DNA of 36,238 bases, taken from assembly GCA_900755085.1 (NCBI GenBank), contig CAAEFF010000126.1, forward strand, positions 1 through 36,238, in the 5' to 3' direction. Under the pieces are notes generated by a model. It had not been told where the DNA came from, did not search any database, and saw only the letters and a list, made by a program, of their open reading frames with translations. The first letter of the stretch is position 1. Every line of letters starts with the position of its first letter. Source of the stretch: an uncultured Streptococcus sp. GTDB taxonomy: Bacteria > Bacillota > Bacilli > Lactobacillales > Streptococcaceae. The translations under genes were made by a program, and so were the position numbers. This document shows, in pieces, positions 7,442-15,272 of this stretch.

Positions 7442-8359
7442 CTACTTTCTATTGCGTTGTTTTCCAGCATTGCGGTTGCTTTTTGGTTTGTGTTGGATTT
7501 GTGTCGTCGCAGTTGGTGTGACATCTTTTTTCACACGGTGACTAGTCGCTTTTGGGGGATTGTTTTTGTATTCCTCAGCGACCCGTTTGCGAAGATTTGG
7601 ACGAATCAAGTAGTTGATGACAAATTGTTGGATAATTTGGATGCCCCCACCGACTACCCAGTAAAGTGTCACTCCGGCTGAAGAGATCAATGAGAAGACA
7701 CCGATCATAATCGGACTCATCAGTGATGCCTTACGCATGCTTTCCTTTTGTGTTTCATCTTCAATTCCATGAAGAGAGAGCATACTTTGGATATAGTAGA
7801 GAACCGCTACGATAGCCGTCAAGAGCAAGCTTGGTTTTCCAAGAGCAATGCCAAGGAAGCTACTTTCTGCTACCCCTTTGGTGTGTTGAGCTGCAAAGAA
7901 GAGAGCTGAGAAGAATGGCATTTGGATCAAGAGCGGTAAACACCCAACTCCACCAAACATGCTGACTCCATTCTCCCGTTGGGCCATCATCAATTCTTGT
8001 TGAGCCAACAATTTTTCTTCTTGAGTTTTAGCTGTTTTCATCCGATCTTGGATTGGGCCAAGGATGGGTTTTAAGTAGTTCATCTTTTCAGATTGGTAGG
8101 TTGCCTTCCATGATTGGTACAAACCAAGTGGCAAGATGATTAAACGCACGATCAAGGTGACGATAATAATCCCAATCCCAAAGCCCAAGCCAAGATTGTT
8201 AGCAAAGAATTTGATGGCTTCGCCCATTGGACGGCCAAGAAGATTCCAGATCAATCCAGTTGGATTTCCAGTTTTCCGATCGACACTTACGCATCCTGAT
8301 AAGAAGACGAGCGAAGCTAGTCCCATCGATGCAAGCAATGCAAGTTTATTTTTTTTCAC
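7442..8359 (-). CDS. yidC2: Membrane protein insertase YidC2 (lipoprotein precursor)
   Basis: A 305-residue YidC/Oxa1/Alb3 insertase that integrates proteins into the membrane with or without SecYEG. The N terminus is a lipoprotein signal (MKKNKLALLASMGLASLVFL, then SGC) with Cys23 as the lipidation site. About five membrane segments follow, with the conserved cytoplasmic loop rich in charged residues after TM1. The C-terminal ~50 residues are strongly basic, ending NAGKQRNRK. Streptococci carry two paralogues, and the long basic tail and absence of rnpA next door point to YidC2. The start is GTG at 8359 with AAGAAGGA upstream. Acylphosphatase lies immediately upstream on the same strand. Confidence 0.93.
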   Translation of the reverse strand: MKKNKLALLASMGLASLVFLSGCVSVDRKTGNPTGLIWNLLGRPMGEAIKFFANNLGLGFGIGIIIVTLIVRLIILPLGLYQSWKATYQSEKMNYLKPILGPIQDRMKTAKTQEEKLLAQQELMMAQRENGVSMFGGVGCLPLLIQMPFFSALFFAAQHTKGVAESSFLGIALGKPSLLLTAIVAVLYYIQSMLSLHGIEDETQKESMRKASLMSPIMIGVFSLISSAGVTLYWVVGGGIQIIQQFVINYLIRPNLRKRVAEEYKNNPPKATSHRVKKDVTPTATTQIQHKPKSNRNAGKQRNRK

Positions 8360-8436
8360 AAATCGTTCCTTCTTTTTTTTAATGTTACCTTTCTATTCTA
8401 CTGTTTTTTTCGAAAATACACAATAGGGCGATCGTC

Positions 8437-8715
8437 TTAATTTGTAATTTTGAAATTGGAGAAGTTTTCAAAATTTGCCAAATTGACATCCAAATAGGAC
8501 ACCTTTGAAAAAGGAGTCGGCCCTTTGCGAATTTCTTGAATGAATTTGGCCATTTGTTGACTGTTTTCAGCCTGAGCTAATATGCCAACCGTTCCATCAT
8601 CATTATTCCAGACGCGTCCTGTGATGCCACCAATCTCGAGAGCTAGCGCATAGACACCCCAACGAAAGCCAACCCCTTGAACACGCCCTTGGGCAATCAT
8701 TTTTACCTTTTGCAT
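8437..8715 (-). CDS. acyP: Acylphosphatase
   Basis: A 92-residue enzyme that hydrolyses the carboxyl-phosphate bond of acylphosphates. The signature GRVQGVGFRWGVYALA carries the catalytic Arg, and GRVWNNDDGTVG carries the catalytic Asn. Length is typical for the family. I start at ATG 8715 because AAGGAGG lies 6 bases upstream; the longer frame to 8754 would overlap the divergent promoter region. About 77 bases separate it from yidC2, so cotranscription is likely. The neighbouring SpoU methyltransferase is divergent. Confidence 0.93.
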   Translation of the reverse strand: MQKVKMIAQGRVQGVGFRWGVYALALEIGGITGRVWNNDDGTVGILAQAENSQQMAKFIQEIRKGPTPFSKVSYLDVNLANFENFSNFKITN

Positions 8716-8774
8716 TTCTTTCCTCCTTGACTTGAAGAAATCTATCTGAGGCATGATTTCTTCTTTTTCTTTGT

Positions 8775-8782
8775 GCTATAAT
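8775..8782 (+). promoter_or_regulatory. Extended -10 promoter of the SpoU methyltransferase gene
   Basis: TGCTATAAT (8774-8782) is an extended -10 with no clear -35. Only six bases separate it from ATG 8789, so the transcript should begin at or next to the start codon. Confidence 0.6.
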
Positions 8783-8788
8783 AGGTCT

Positions 8789-9535
8789 ATGAATATTATA
8801 ACGTCTAAATCCAATAATGGAATCAAAAATGCTAAAAAATTACATCAAAAAAAATACCGGACAGATTCTTATCTCATTGAAGGCTGGCATCTGTATGAAG
8901 AGGCAGTAGAAAATCAAGCGAAGATTCGGCAGGGCTTTATTTTGGAAGCCTATTCAGACCGGGTAGAGGACAGCCAAAAAGTCACCGTCGTGACTCCGGA
9001 GATCTTAAGTCTCTTGGCAGATTCCAAGACCCCTCAAGGGATTGTGGCAGAGATTGCTCTTGAGCCAGCTACGATTCCTCTACAGTTGGAGGGTCGTTAC
9101 CTTTATTTGGAGGATGTACAAGACCCTGGAAATGTGGGAACCATGATTCGTACAGCGGATGCTGCAGGCTTTGATGGTGTCATTCTATCAAAAGCTTCCG
9201 CTGATATATACAGTCTTAAGGTCCTTCGCTCTATGCAAGGAAGTCACTTTCATCTTCCTATCTGGAAAATGGACCGAGCTGAGCTGTTTGAGCGTGCTTC
9301 CAAATCCAATACTCCGGTCCTTGCGACGACCTTATCGAAATCGTCAATCGATTATCGTCAGCTTCCTCAGATGGACCAGTTTATCCTGGTCATGGGCAAT
9401 GAAGGTAAGGGCATCAGTCCAGAAATGGCTACACGAGCCGACCAGCTTGTTCATATTCCCATGCCAGGTCGGGCTGAGAGTTTGAATGTTGCAGTAGCTG
9501 CTGGAATTTTGATGTTTCATTTAAGGAATTTTTGA
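8789..9535 (+). CDS. SpoU/TrmH-family RNA 2'-O-methyltransferase
   Basis: A 248-residue SPOUT-superfamily enzyme that methylates the 2'-OH of a ribose in rRNA or tRNA using S-adenosylmethionine. The N-terminal ~100 residues form the substrate-binding domain (YRTDSYLIEGWHLYEEAV). The trefoil-knot motifs are all visible: LEDVQDPGNVGTMIRTADAA (motif 1), ILVMGNEGKGISPEM (motif 2) and PMPGRAESLNVAVAAGIL (motif 3). The exact RNA target is not identifiable. The start at ATG 8789 follows family alignment (MNIITSKSNN); there is no ribosome-binding site, consistent with a leaderless transcript. It is divergent from acyP. Confidence 0.93.
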   Translation: MNIITSKSNNGIKNAKKLHQKKYRTDSYLIEGWHLYEEAVENQAKIRQGFILEAYSDRVEDSQKVTVVTPEILSLLADSKTPQGIVAEIALEPATIPLQLEGRYLYLEDVQDPGNVGTMIRTADAAGFDGVILSKASADIYSLKVLRSMQGSHFHLPIWKMDRAELFERASKSNTPVLATTLSKSSIDYRQLPQMDQFILVMGNEGKGISPEMATRADQLVHIPMPGRAESLNVAVAAGILMFHLRNF

Positions 9536-9617
9536 GAAAAAGCAGTATACTTAAGTTAAAAAAAGAAATTGGTGGAAATCTTATTGGGAGAGCCTATCAA
9601 GGAAAGGTGGTGATCTG

Positions 9618-10109
9618 ATGCAATATCATCGTGACAAAGAATACATGACCTATGTGGGACAGTTGATCCAGCACCCTAAGGTTCAAAAATTAGCCGACAT
9701 CCCCCATCATATTCATTCCAATCGTTTGGAGCATTCCATTCATGTTAGCTATACTAGTTATAAACTGGCTAAAAAATTTGGCTGGGATGCTAAAAGTACG
9801 GCTCGGGGTGGCCTCTTGCATGACCTCTTTTACTATGATTGGCGCGAGACCAAGTTTACCAAGAGTCACGCCTGGATTCATCCACGCATTGCCGTGAGAA
9901 ATGCGCGAAAGATTACAGATCTTAATGCTAAGGAAGAAGATATCATCATTAAACACATGTGGGGGGCTACCCTTGCTCTGCCTCGCTACAAAGAATCCTT
10001 CGTGGTGACCATGGTGGATAAATACTGGGCTGTTAAGGAAGCTTCAGAACCTTGGCGTAAAAAAATGGCCAAAAGGAGATTTTTTCATCGAAAAATGTTA
10101 AAATCATAG
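9618..10109 (+). CDS. HD-domain protein (putative metal-dependent phosphohydrolase)
   Basis: A 163-residue protein with a single HD domain. The ligand pattern is visible: LEHSIHVSYTSY (His), GGLLHDLFYYD (the HD pair) and a later Asp in MVDKYWAV. Such proteins hydrolyse phosphate esters or nucleotides with two metal ions; the substrate is not predictable. The C terminus is basic (KKMAKRRFFHRKMLK). The start is ATG 9618 with AAAGGTGG upstream. It lies 28 bases before the BI-1 family gene and 82 bases after the SpoU gene. Confidence 0.87.
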   Translation: MQYHRDKEYMTYVGQLIQHPKVQKLADIPHHIHSNRLEHSIHVSYTSYKLAKKFGWDAKSTARGGLLHDLFYYDWRETKFTKSHAWIHPRIAVRNARKITDLNAKEEDIIIKHMWGATLALPRYKESFVVTMVDKYWAVKEASEPWRKKMAKRRFFHRKMLKS

Positions 10110-10137
10110 TAAACAAATTTGAAAGGAACTTGTTTAT

Positions 10138-10824
10138 ATGTATAATGATTCAGTAATCCAAGAACAAAGTGGATTGAATGCTTTTTATAACAAAATCTAT
10201 TCATTAGTTGGGATCGGTGTAGGGATTTCAGCCCTTGTGTCTGGCCTGATGATGACGGTCTTTCAAGACTTCTTCGTACAAATCTTGACAACAGCACCAA
10301 TGGTTTATTACGCAGCAGTTGTTGTAGAATTGATTTTGGTCTTTGTTGCAAGTGGGAAGGCTGTTAAAAATAGCCCGTCTGCCCTTCCAATCTTCTTGAT
10401 CTACTCAGCTTTGAACGGCTTTACCTTGAGCTTTATCATTGCTCGCTACATGCAAGCGACTGTCTATAAGGCTTTCTTGGTCAGTGCCTTGATGTTTATT
10501 GTCATGGGTGCTATCGGACGCGTCGTGAAAAAGGACCTGTCTGGTATGGGACGTGCCTTGATGGGCGTCTTGATCGGTGTGATCATCGCTTCTGTTGTGA
10601 ATATGTTCTTGAAAAGTTCTGGAATGGATTATATTTTGAGTATTATCTCCGTCTTCCTCTTTGCAGGATTGACAGCTTGGGATAACCAAAAGATCCGCTA
10701 TGTCTATGATCAAACAAATGGTCAACCTGCGACAGGCTGGGCAGTAGCGATGGCTTTGGAACTTTATCTTGACTTTATCAACCTCTTTATCAGCCTTCTT
10801 CGTATCTTCGGAAGAAACGACTAA
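10138..10824 (+). CDS. Bax inhibitor-1/YccA family membrane protein
   Basis: A 228-residue integral membrane protein with about seven hydrophobic segments from residue 24 to the C terminus. The characteristic features are the N-terminal soluble leader (YNDSVIQEQSGLNAFYNKIY), FTLSFIIARY in the middle, and the terminal block AMALELYLDFINLFISLLRI followed by FGRND. Bacterial relatives are proposed pH-sensitive calcium-leak channels; the role in streptococci is not known. AAAGGAA precedes the ATG. A good terminator follows 14 bases after the stop. Confidence 0.92.
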   Translation: MYNDSVIQEQSGLNAFYNKIYSLVGIGVGISALVSGLMMTVFQDFFVQILTTAPMVYYAAVVVELILVFVASGKAVKNSPSALPIFLIYSALNGFTLSFIIARYMQATVYKAFLVSALMFIVMGAIGRVVKKDLSGMGRALMGVLIGVIIASVVNMFLKSSGMDYILSIISVFLFAGLTAWDNQKIRYVYDQTNGQPATGWAVAMALELYLDFINLFISLLRIFGRND

Positions 10825-10838
10825 TCAAAGAGAAATTG

Positions 10839-10868
10839 AGCTGGGGCAGTTGCCTCGGCTTTTTTTGT
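10839..10868 (+). terminator. Terminator after the BI-1 family gene
   Basis: AGCTGGGGCA and TGCCTCGGCT pair with two G-U pairs around GT, followed by seven T. Confidence 0.85.
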
Positions 10869-10879
10869 CTTCCGACTTG

Positions 10880-10888
10880 TGCTATACT
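10880..10888 (+). promoter_or_regulatory. Extended -10 promoter of lysA
   Basis: TGCTATACT is an extended -10. No good -35 is visible because the terminator T tract occupies the position. The predicted transcript start is near 10895, about 25 bases before ATG 10920. Confidence 0.6.
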
Positions 10889-10919
10889 AGTATGGACTAA
10901 ACAATAGAAATGAGTGCTT

Positions 10920-12170
10920 ATGAAAACACCCTTTGTAACCCGTGAACAATTAGACCAGTTGATCCAAGAATTTCCAACGCCTTTTCATCTCTATGATGAA
11001 GCTGGGATTCGTGAAACAGCACGAGCGCTTCACAAGGCTTTTGCATGGAATGAAGGCTTTAAAGAATACTTTGCGATCAAGGCCACACCCAATCCATCTA
11101 TTCTAAAAATTTTGCAAGAAGAGGGCTGTGGAGTCGATACTGCCAGCTACGTTGAATTGTTAATGGCGGATAAGTTGGGTTTTAGTGGAAAAGAGATCAT
11201 GTTTTCTTCGAATAATACTCCAGCCAATGAATTCGTCTACGCTCGTGAATTGGGAGCGACCATCAATCTGGATGCCTACGAAGACATTGCCTTCTTAAAA
11301 TCAGTTGCCAGCATTCCAAAGGTGATTTCCTGCCGCTACAATCCTGGTGGAGTCTTTGAACTGGGAACCGATATTATGGATAACCCAGAAGAAGCGAAGT
11401 TTGGGATGACCAAGGAGCAATTGATCCAATCCTTTAAGGAGTTAAAGGAGTTGGGTGTGGAAGAGTTCGGGATTCATGCCCTCTTGGCCTCGAATACCGT
11501 ATCGAACGATTACTATCCTGAGTTGGCACGTCAGCTCTTTGAATTGGCAGTAGAAGTCGTCGAAAAAACAGGGGTTCACTTGGGCTTCATCAACCTCTCT
11601 GGTGGAGTTGGGGTCAATTACAAGCCAGAGCAAGAACCAAATGATATTGCTATTATTGGGGAAGGTGTGCATCGTGTGTTTGATGCCATTCTTAAACCTG
11701 CAGGTCTGGGCCATGTCAAAATCTATACGGAGCTTGGTCGCTTTATGCTGGCTTCTAACGGTCTCTTGGTAACCAAAGTCACTCATAAAAAGAAAACCTA
11801 CCGGACCTATGTGGGCGTCGATGCTTCAGCTGTCAATCTTCTTAGACCGGCTATGTACGGGGCCTACCACCATATCACCAATATGGACCGTCCGGATGGA
11901 CCGACAGAAGTAGTTGATGTTGTCGGTAGTCTTTGTGAAAACAACGATAAATTTGCCAAACAACGAGAACTCCCAGTGACGGAAATTGGAGATGTCCTGG
12001 TCATTCATGATACGGGAGCTCACGGCTTTTCAATGGGATATCAGTACAATGCCAAATTGCGTTCTGCAGAAGTTTTGCTTCAAGAAGATGGGCGGGCCCG
12101 TTTGATTCGTCGAGCAGAAAAACCAGAAGATTATCTTGCGACACTCTACGGCTTTGACATTGAAAAATAA
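10920..12170 (+). CDS. lysA: Diaminopimelate decarboxylase
   Basis: A 416-residue PLP-dependent fold-III decarboxylase that converts meso-diaminopimelate to L-lysine, the last step of lysine synthesis; lysine is also the streptococcal peptidoglycan cross-link residue. The PLP lysine lies in EYFAIKATPNP (about residue 54), the phosphate-binding loop in NLSGGVGVNY, the substrate ExxGR in YTELGRFML, and the partner-subunit Cys in VGSLCENNDKF. Ornithine decarboxylase-like members share the fold, but the overall pattern matches DAP decarboxylase. I use ATG 10920; GTG 10914 is in frame but no better supported. The ribosome-binding site is weak. Confidence 0.9.
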   Translation: MKTPFVTREQLDQLIQEFPTPFHLYDEAGIRETARALHKAFAWNEGFKEYFAIKATPNPSILKILQEEGCGVDTASYVELLMADKLGFSGKEIMFSSNNTPANEFVYARELGATINLDAYEDIAFLKSVASIPKVISCRYNPGGVFELGTDIMDNPEEAKFGMTKEQLIQSFKELKELGVEEFGIHALLASNTVSNDYYPELARQLFELAVEVVEKTGVHLGFINLSGGVGVNYKPEQEPNDIAIIGEGVHRVFDAILKPAGLGHVKIYTELGRFMLASNGLLVTKVTHKKKTYRTYVGVDASAVNLLRPAMYGAYHHITNMDRPDGPTEVVDVVGSLCENNDKFAKQRELPVTEIGDVLVIHDTGAHGFSMGYQYNAKLRSAEVLLQEDGRARLIRRAEKPEDYLATLYGFDIEK

Positions 12171-12188
12171 GCGATTGTCTGCTATAAT
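12160..12188 (+). promoter_or_regulatory. Promoter of the UPF0154 gene
   Basis: TTGAAA (12160-12165), a 17-base spacer and extended TGCTATAAT (12180-12188). The -35 lies inside the last codons of lysA. This is the best-formed promoter in the window. Confidence 0.8.
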
Positions 12189-12225
12189 AATAGTTATGTA
12201 AAAATAATGGATCGGAGAAAAATAT

Positions 12226-12471
12226 ATGAATCTCTTTTTAGGAATTTTGTTGATTATTTTGGCTTTCTTTGGTGGGATGGTTGCAGGAATGTTCTTGCTT
12301 CGTCGTCAATTTGAAAAAGAATTTGCATCAAACCCCCGTTTGAATGTTGAAGCAGTCCGCACACTTTTAGGTGCGAGTGGCCAACGTCCAAGCGAAGCAA
12401 AAGTTCAACAAGTCTATCGCCAAATTGTGACCCAACAAAAATCAGCAATGGCGAAAAACAAGAAAAAATAA
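12226..12471 (+). CDS. UPF0154 (YneF-like) small membrane protein
   Basis: An 81-residue protein with one N-terminal membrane segment (LFLGILLIILAFFGGMVAGM), followed by a basic cytoplasmic part containing EFASNPRLNVEAVRTLLG and GQRPSEAKVQQVYRQI, the conserved blocks of the UPF0154/YneF family. Function is unknown. The C terminus is lysine-rich (MAKNKKK). GGAG precedes the ATG. It has its own promoter within the 3' end of lysA and sits upstream of murI, as in other streptococci. Confidence 0.92.
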   Translation: MNLFLGILLIILAFFGGMVAGMFLLRRQFEKEFASNPRLNVEAVRTLLGASGQRPSEAKVQQVYRQIVTQQKSAMAKNKKK

Positions 12472-12500
12472 GAGTGGGGCAATCTCACGATAATAAATGA

Positions 12501-12535
12501 GAGGGGCTTGGAGGAATTTCTTAGTCCCTCCTTTT
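12501..12535 (+). terminator. Probable weak terminator before murI
   Basis: GAGGGGCT (12501-12508) pairs with AGTCCCTC (12523-12530), one G-U, followed by CTTTT. The 14-base loop and short T run suggest partial termination, with read-through feeding murI. Confidence 0.45.
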
Positions 12536-12548
12536 GGAAGGAAGAGAT

Positions 12549-13343
12549 ATGGATAACCGACCGATTGGTTTTTTAGATTCTGGAGTAGGTGGCCTGACGG
12601 TGGTCCGCGAATTGCTCCGTCAGCTTCCTCACGAAGATGTCGTCTATATTGGAGATTCAGCGCGTGCCCCTTATGGTCCTAGACCAGCAGACCAAATTCG
12701 CGACTATACTTGGCAGATGGTGAACTTCCTTCTGACCAAAAATGTCAAGATGATTGTTTTAGCTTGTAATACAGCGACTGCAGTGGTTTGGGAAGAAGTC
12801 AAGGCCAAACTCGATATCCCTATTTTGGGAGTGATTTTGCCCGGAGCTTCTGCAGCTATTAAATCAACGCTCCATCAAAAAATTGGGGTGATTGGGACAC
12901 CGATGACGGTTTCTTCTGGAATTTATAAAGAGAAGATTCAAAGTCTGGCACCAGATATGACAGTCATCAGTTTAGCTTGTCCCAAGTTTGTTCCTTTAGT
13001 GGAATCCAACGAGTTGGCATCCAGTGTGACCAAAAAGGTGGTTTACGAAACCCTAAAACCACTAGTTGGAAAGGTTGATACCTTAGTCTTGGGATGTACC
13101 CATTATCCCCTATTAAAACCGATTATTCAAAATGTGATGGGACCGGATGTCAAATTGATTGATAGTGGAGCTGAGTGTGTTCGAGATATTTCCGTTTTAT
13201 TAAACTATTTTGAGCTCAATAAGAGTCGTGAACTCTTAGAGCAGACCCACTGCTTTTATACCACTGCAAATGCCAATAGCTTTGCAGCGATTGCCGAAAA
13301 ATGGCTAGAACGTTCAGTGAATGTGGAGCACGTAAATTTATGA
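12549..13343 (+). CDS. murI: Glutamate racemase
   Basis: A 264-residue cofactor-independent racemase that supplies D-glutamate for peptidoglycan. The two catalytic cysteines are in VLACNTATA and LGCTHYPLL, and the N terminus carries IGFLDSGVGGLTVV with the conserved Asp and Ser. GGAAGGAAGAG lies just before ATG 12549; an in-frame TTG 15 bases upstream overlaps that site and is rejected. It opens a nine-gene operon. Its TGA overlaps the rdgB start as ATGA, so the two are translationally coupled. Confidence 0.96.
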   Translation: MDNRPIGFLDSGVGGLTVVRELLRQLPHEDVVYIGDSARAPYGPRPADQIRDYTWQMVNFLLTKNVKMIVLACNTATAVVWEEVKAKLDIPILGVILPGASAAIKSTLHQKIGVIGTPMTVSSGIYKEKIQSLAPDMTVISLACPKFVPLVESNELASSVTKKVVYETLKPLVGKVDTLVLGCTHYPLLKPIIQNVMGPDVKLIDSGAECVRDISVLLNYFELNKSRELLEQTHCFYTTANANSFAAIAEKWLERSVNVEHVNL

Positions 13344-14317
13344 GTGACAAACTATTTGAATACAAAGATTCCCAAGATTGGTATATTGCCCAATGGGGAG
13401 AAGATGCAGACTACAACCAATTTAGTCAAGTCCCTGCAGAAGCTTCCACTCTGTTAGACCAGCTGGAAGTTCTCTTTGAGAAGGATTCCCAAGGCTTCCC
13501 CCTTAATCTATCGGTGATGCGCTATGGATCAGCCTTTCGTTTCCTGACTTTTTTGACGGAAGTCTTAAATGAGGTCAAGGGAAGAGCTTTTGAGATTGTC
13601 CAACGTCAAGGGGCCTTGCTCTTGGTAGAAAAGGGCAGCTTACTTTATGTGTATCTACCAAGTGAGGGTGTGGACTTAGAAGCTTTTTTAGGGCAAGATA
13701 AGGTGAAAGATACCATCCTCATTGCGACTCGAAATGAGGGAAAAACCAAGGAATTCCGTAATATGTTTGAAAAGCTAGGCTTTGAAGTGGAAAACCTTAA
13801 TCAACACCCAGAGCTTCCAGAAGTGGAAGAAACAGGGATGACCTTTGAAGAAAATGCCCGCCTCAAGGCTGAAACAATCGCTGAATTAACCGGCAAAACG
13901 GTCTTAGCAGATGATTCAGGTTTGAAGGTAGATGTCTTAGGTGGCTTACCTGGAGTCTGGTCTGCTCGCTTTGCGGGAGTTGGCGCGACGGATGCGGAAA
14001 ACAATGCCAAGTTGTTGCATGAGTTGGCCATGGTCTTTGAATTGAAGGATCGTTCAGCCCAATTCCATACGACCTTGGTGGTCGCAAGGCCAGGAAAGGA
14101 AAGCCTAGTAGTAGAAGCGGATTGGCCAGGCTATATTAATTTTGAGCCTAAGGGTGAAAACGGCTTTGGCTATGACCCTCTCTTTTTGGTTGAGGAAACT
14201 GGCCGTGCTGCTGCGGAATTAACCCTTGAAGAAAAAAATACACAATCGCATCGTGCTTTAGCTGTTAAAAAGTTATTGGAGGTATTTCCATCATGGCAAA
14301 GCAAACAATCATCGTAA
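13340..14317 (+). CDS. rdgB: dITP/XTP pyrophosphatase with N-terminal extension
   Basis: A 325-residue protein. The C-terminal ~195 residues are a complete HAM1/RdgB domain that hydrolyses non-canonical purine NTPs (ITP, XTP) to monophosphates. Its motifs are LIATRNEGKTKEF, LADDSGLKVDVLGGLPGV, GENGFGYDPLF and KNTQSHRALA. The first ~128 residues (SDKLFEYKDSQDWYIAQWGE) form an extra domain that streptococcal orthologues carry and that most RdgB proteins, about 195 residues, lack; its role is unknown. The start ATG 13340 overlaps the murI stop (ATGA). Confidence 0.93.
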   Translation: MSDKLFEYKDSQDWYIAQWGEDADYNQFSQVPAEASTLLDQLEVLFEKDSQGFPLNLSVMRYGSAFRFLTFLTEVLNEVKGRAFEIVQRQGALLLVEKGSLLYVYLPSEGVDLEAFLGQDKVKDTILIATRNEGKTKEFRNMFEKLGFEVENLNQHPELPEVEETGMTFEENARLKAETIAELTGKTVLADDSGLKVDVLGGLPGVWSARFAGVGATDAENNAKLLHELAMVFELKDRSAQFHTTLVVARPGKESLVVEADWPGYINFEPKGENGFGYDPLFLVEETGRAAAELTLEEKNTQSHRALAVKKLLEVFPSWQSKQSS

Positions 14318-14814
14318 TGAGTGACTCGCATGGAGACCGTTCCATCGTAGAAGCAATTAAAGACAAATACCTAGGTCAGGTCGATGGTATCTTTCACAAT
14401 GGGGATTCTGAACTAAAAAGTGATGATCCTGTCTGGGAAGGGATTCACGTTGTCAAAGGAAACATGGATTTTTATGATGGCTATCCAGAACGCTTGGTGA
14501 CCCAACTAGGGCCAACACGAATCATCCAGACCCATGGGCATCTCTTCCAGATCAATTTTAGTTTTCAAAAATTGGATCTGTGGGCCCAAGAGGAAGAAGC
14601 AGATATCTGTCTTTACGGCCACCTTCATATCCCAGATGCTTGGAAGGAAGGAAGAACCCTCTTTGTGAATCCTGGATCGATCAGCCAGCCACGCGGTCTG
14701 ATTCGAGAGTGTCTCTATGCTAAAATTGAGATAGATGATTCTCATTACAAGGTAGAGTACTACACGAGAGACCATGTATTGTATCCGGAATTGACAAAGG
14801 AGTTTAGCAGATGA
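14293..14814 (+). CDS. YfcE/MJ0936-type metallophosphoesterase
   Basis: A 173-residue calcineurin-like phosphodiesterase of the MJ0936/YfcE family. All metal-binding motifs are present: MSDSHGD, FHNGDSE, VVKGNMD, IQTHGHL and LYGHLHIP, followed by NPGSIS. These indicate a two-metal phosphodiesterase; the physiological substrate is not known. The start ATG 14293 lies within rdgB (25-bp overlap), with GGAGG inside the rdgB coding region as ribosome-binding site. Its TGA forms ATGA with the next gene. Confidence 0.93.
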   Translation: MAKQTIIVMSDSHGDRSIVEAIKDKYLGQVDGIFHNGDSELKSDDPVWEGIHVVKGNMDFYDGYPERLVTQLGPTRIIQTHGHLFQINFSFQKLDLWAQEEEADICLYGHLHIPDAWKEGRTLFVNPGSISQPRGLIRECLYAKIEIDDSHYKVEYYTRDHVLYPELTKEFSR

Positions 14815-15272
14815 TCGCAAAGGAATTTGAACGTTTCTTGCTGGCGCAGGAAGAGACGTTCTTAACTCCTGCCAGGAATTTAGCGGTCTTGATTGATAAC
14901 CACAATGTAGATCATGCGGTCTTGTTGTTGAGCCAGATTAGCTATAGTCGTATTCCGGTAGTGACGGATGAACGCAAGTTTGTGGGGACGATCTCCCTAA
15001 CGGATATTCTATCTTATCAATTGAAACACGAGATTCCTGAGGAGACTTTTTCTTCGATGGATATCGTAGACGTTGCAAAGAAGGAGGTCGGGGTCATCGG
15101 CTTAGACTTCAATTTGACAGAAGTCCTTCATAAGTTGGTGGATGACTCCTTCTTATCGGTGGTGGATGAAGAAGGGTATTTCCAAGGGATTATTACGCGG
15201 AAATCGATCCTCAAAGCCATCAATTCGCTGATGCATAATTTTTCAAATGAATACGAGATGATTCCAAAATGA
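14811..15272 (+). CDS. cbpB: CBS-domain protein, CbpB/DarB-type cyclic-di-AMP receptor
   Basis: A 153-residue protein made of two CBS domains (residues about 15-70 and 80-140; SRIPVVTDERKFVGTISLTD and SFLSVVDEEGYFQGIITRKS) with short flanks. Length and layout match the CbpB/DarB family, which in Listeria and Bacillus binds cyclic-di-AMP and acts on the stringent-response synthetase and pyruvate carboxylase. Ligand binding here is inferred from family. It overlaps both neighbours by 4 bp (ATGA). The name cbpB is also used in pneumococcus for an unrelated choline-binding protein. Confidence 0.83.
   Translation: MIAKEFERFLLAQEETFLTPARNLAVLIDNHNVDHAVLLLSQISYSRIPVVTDERKFVGTISLTDILSYQLKHEIPEETFSSMDIVDVAKKEVGVIGLDFNLTEVLHKLVDDSFLSVVDEEGYFQGIITRKSILKAINSLMHNFSNEYEMIPK

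Noticed and set aside
7427..7445. Similarity of AGTAGTTTGTACTAC near the yidC2 stop to AGTAGTTTGTCTAC at 27890-27902 as a further part of the repeat
   Set aside because: The match is short, partly within the end of yidC2, and lies in a different order relative to the right-hand terminator copy, so it may be chance.
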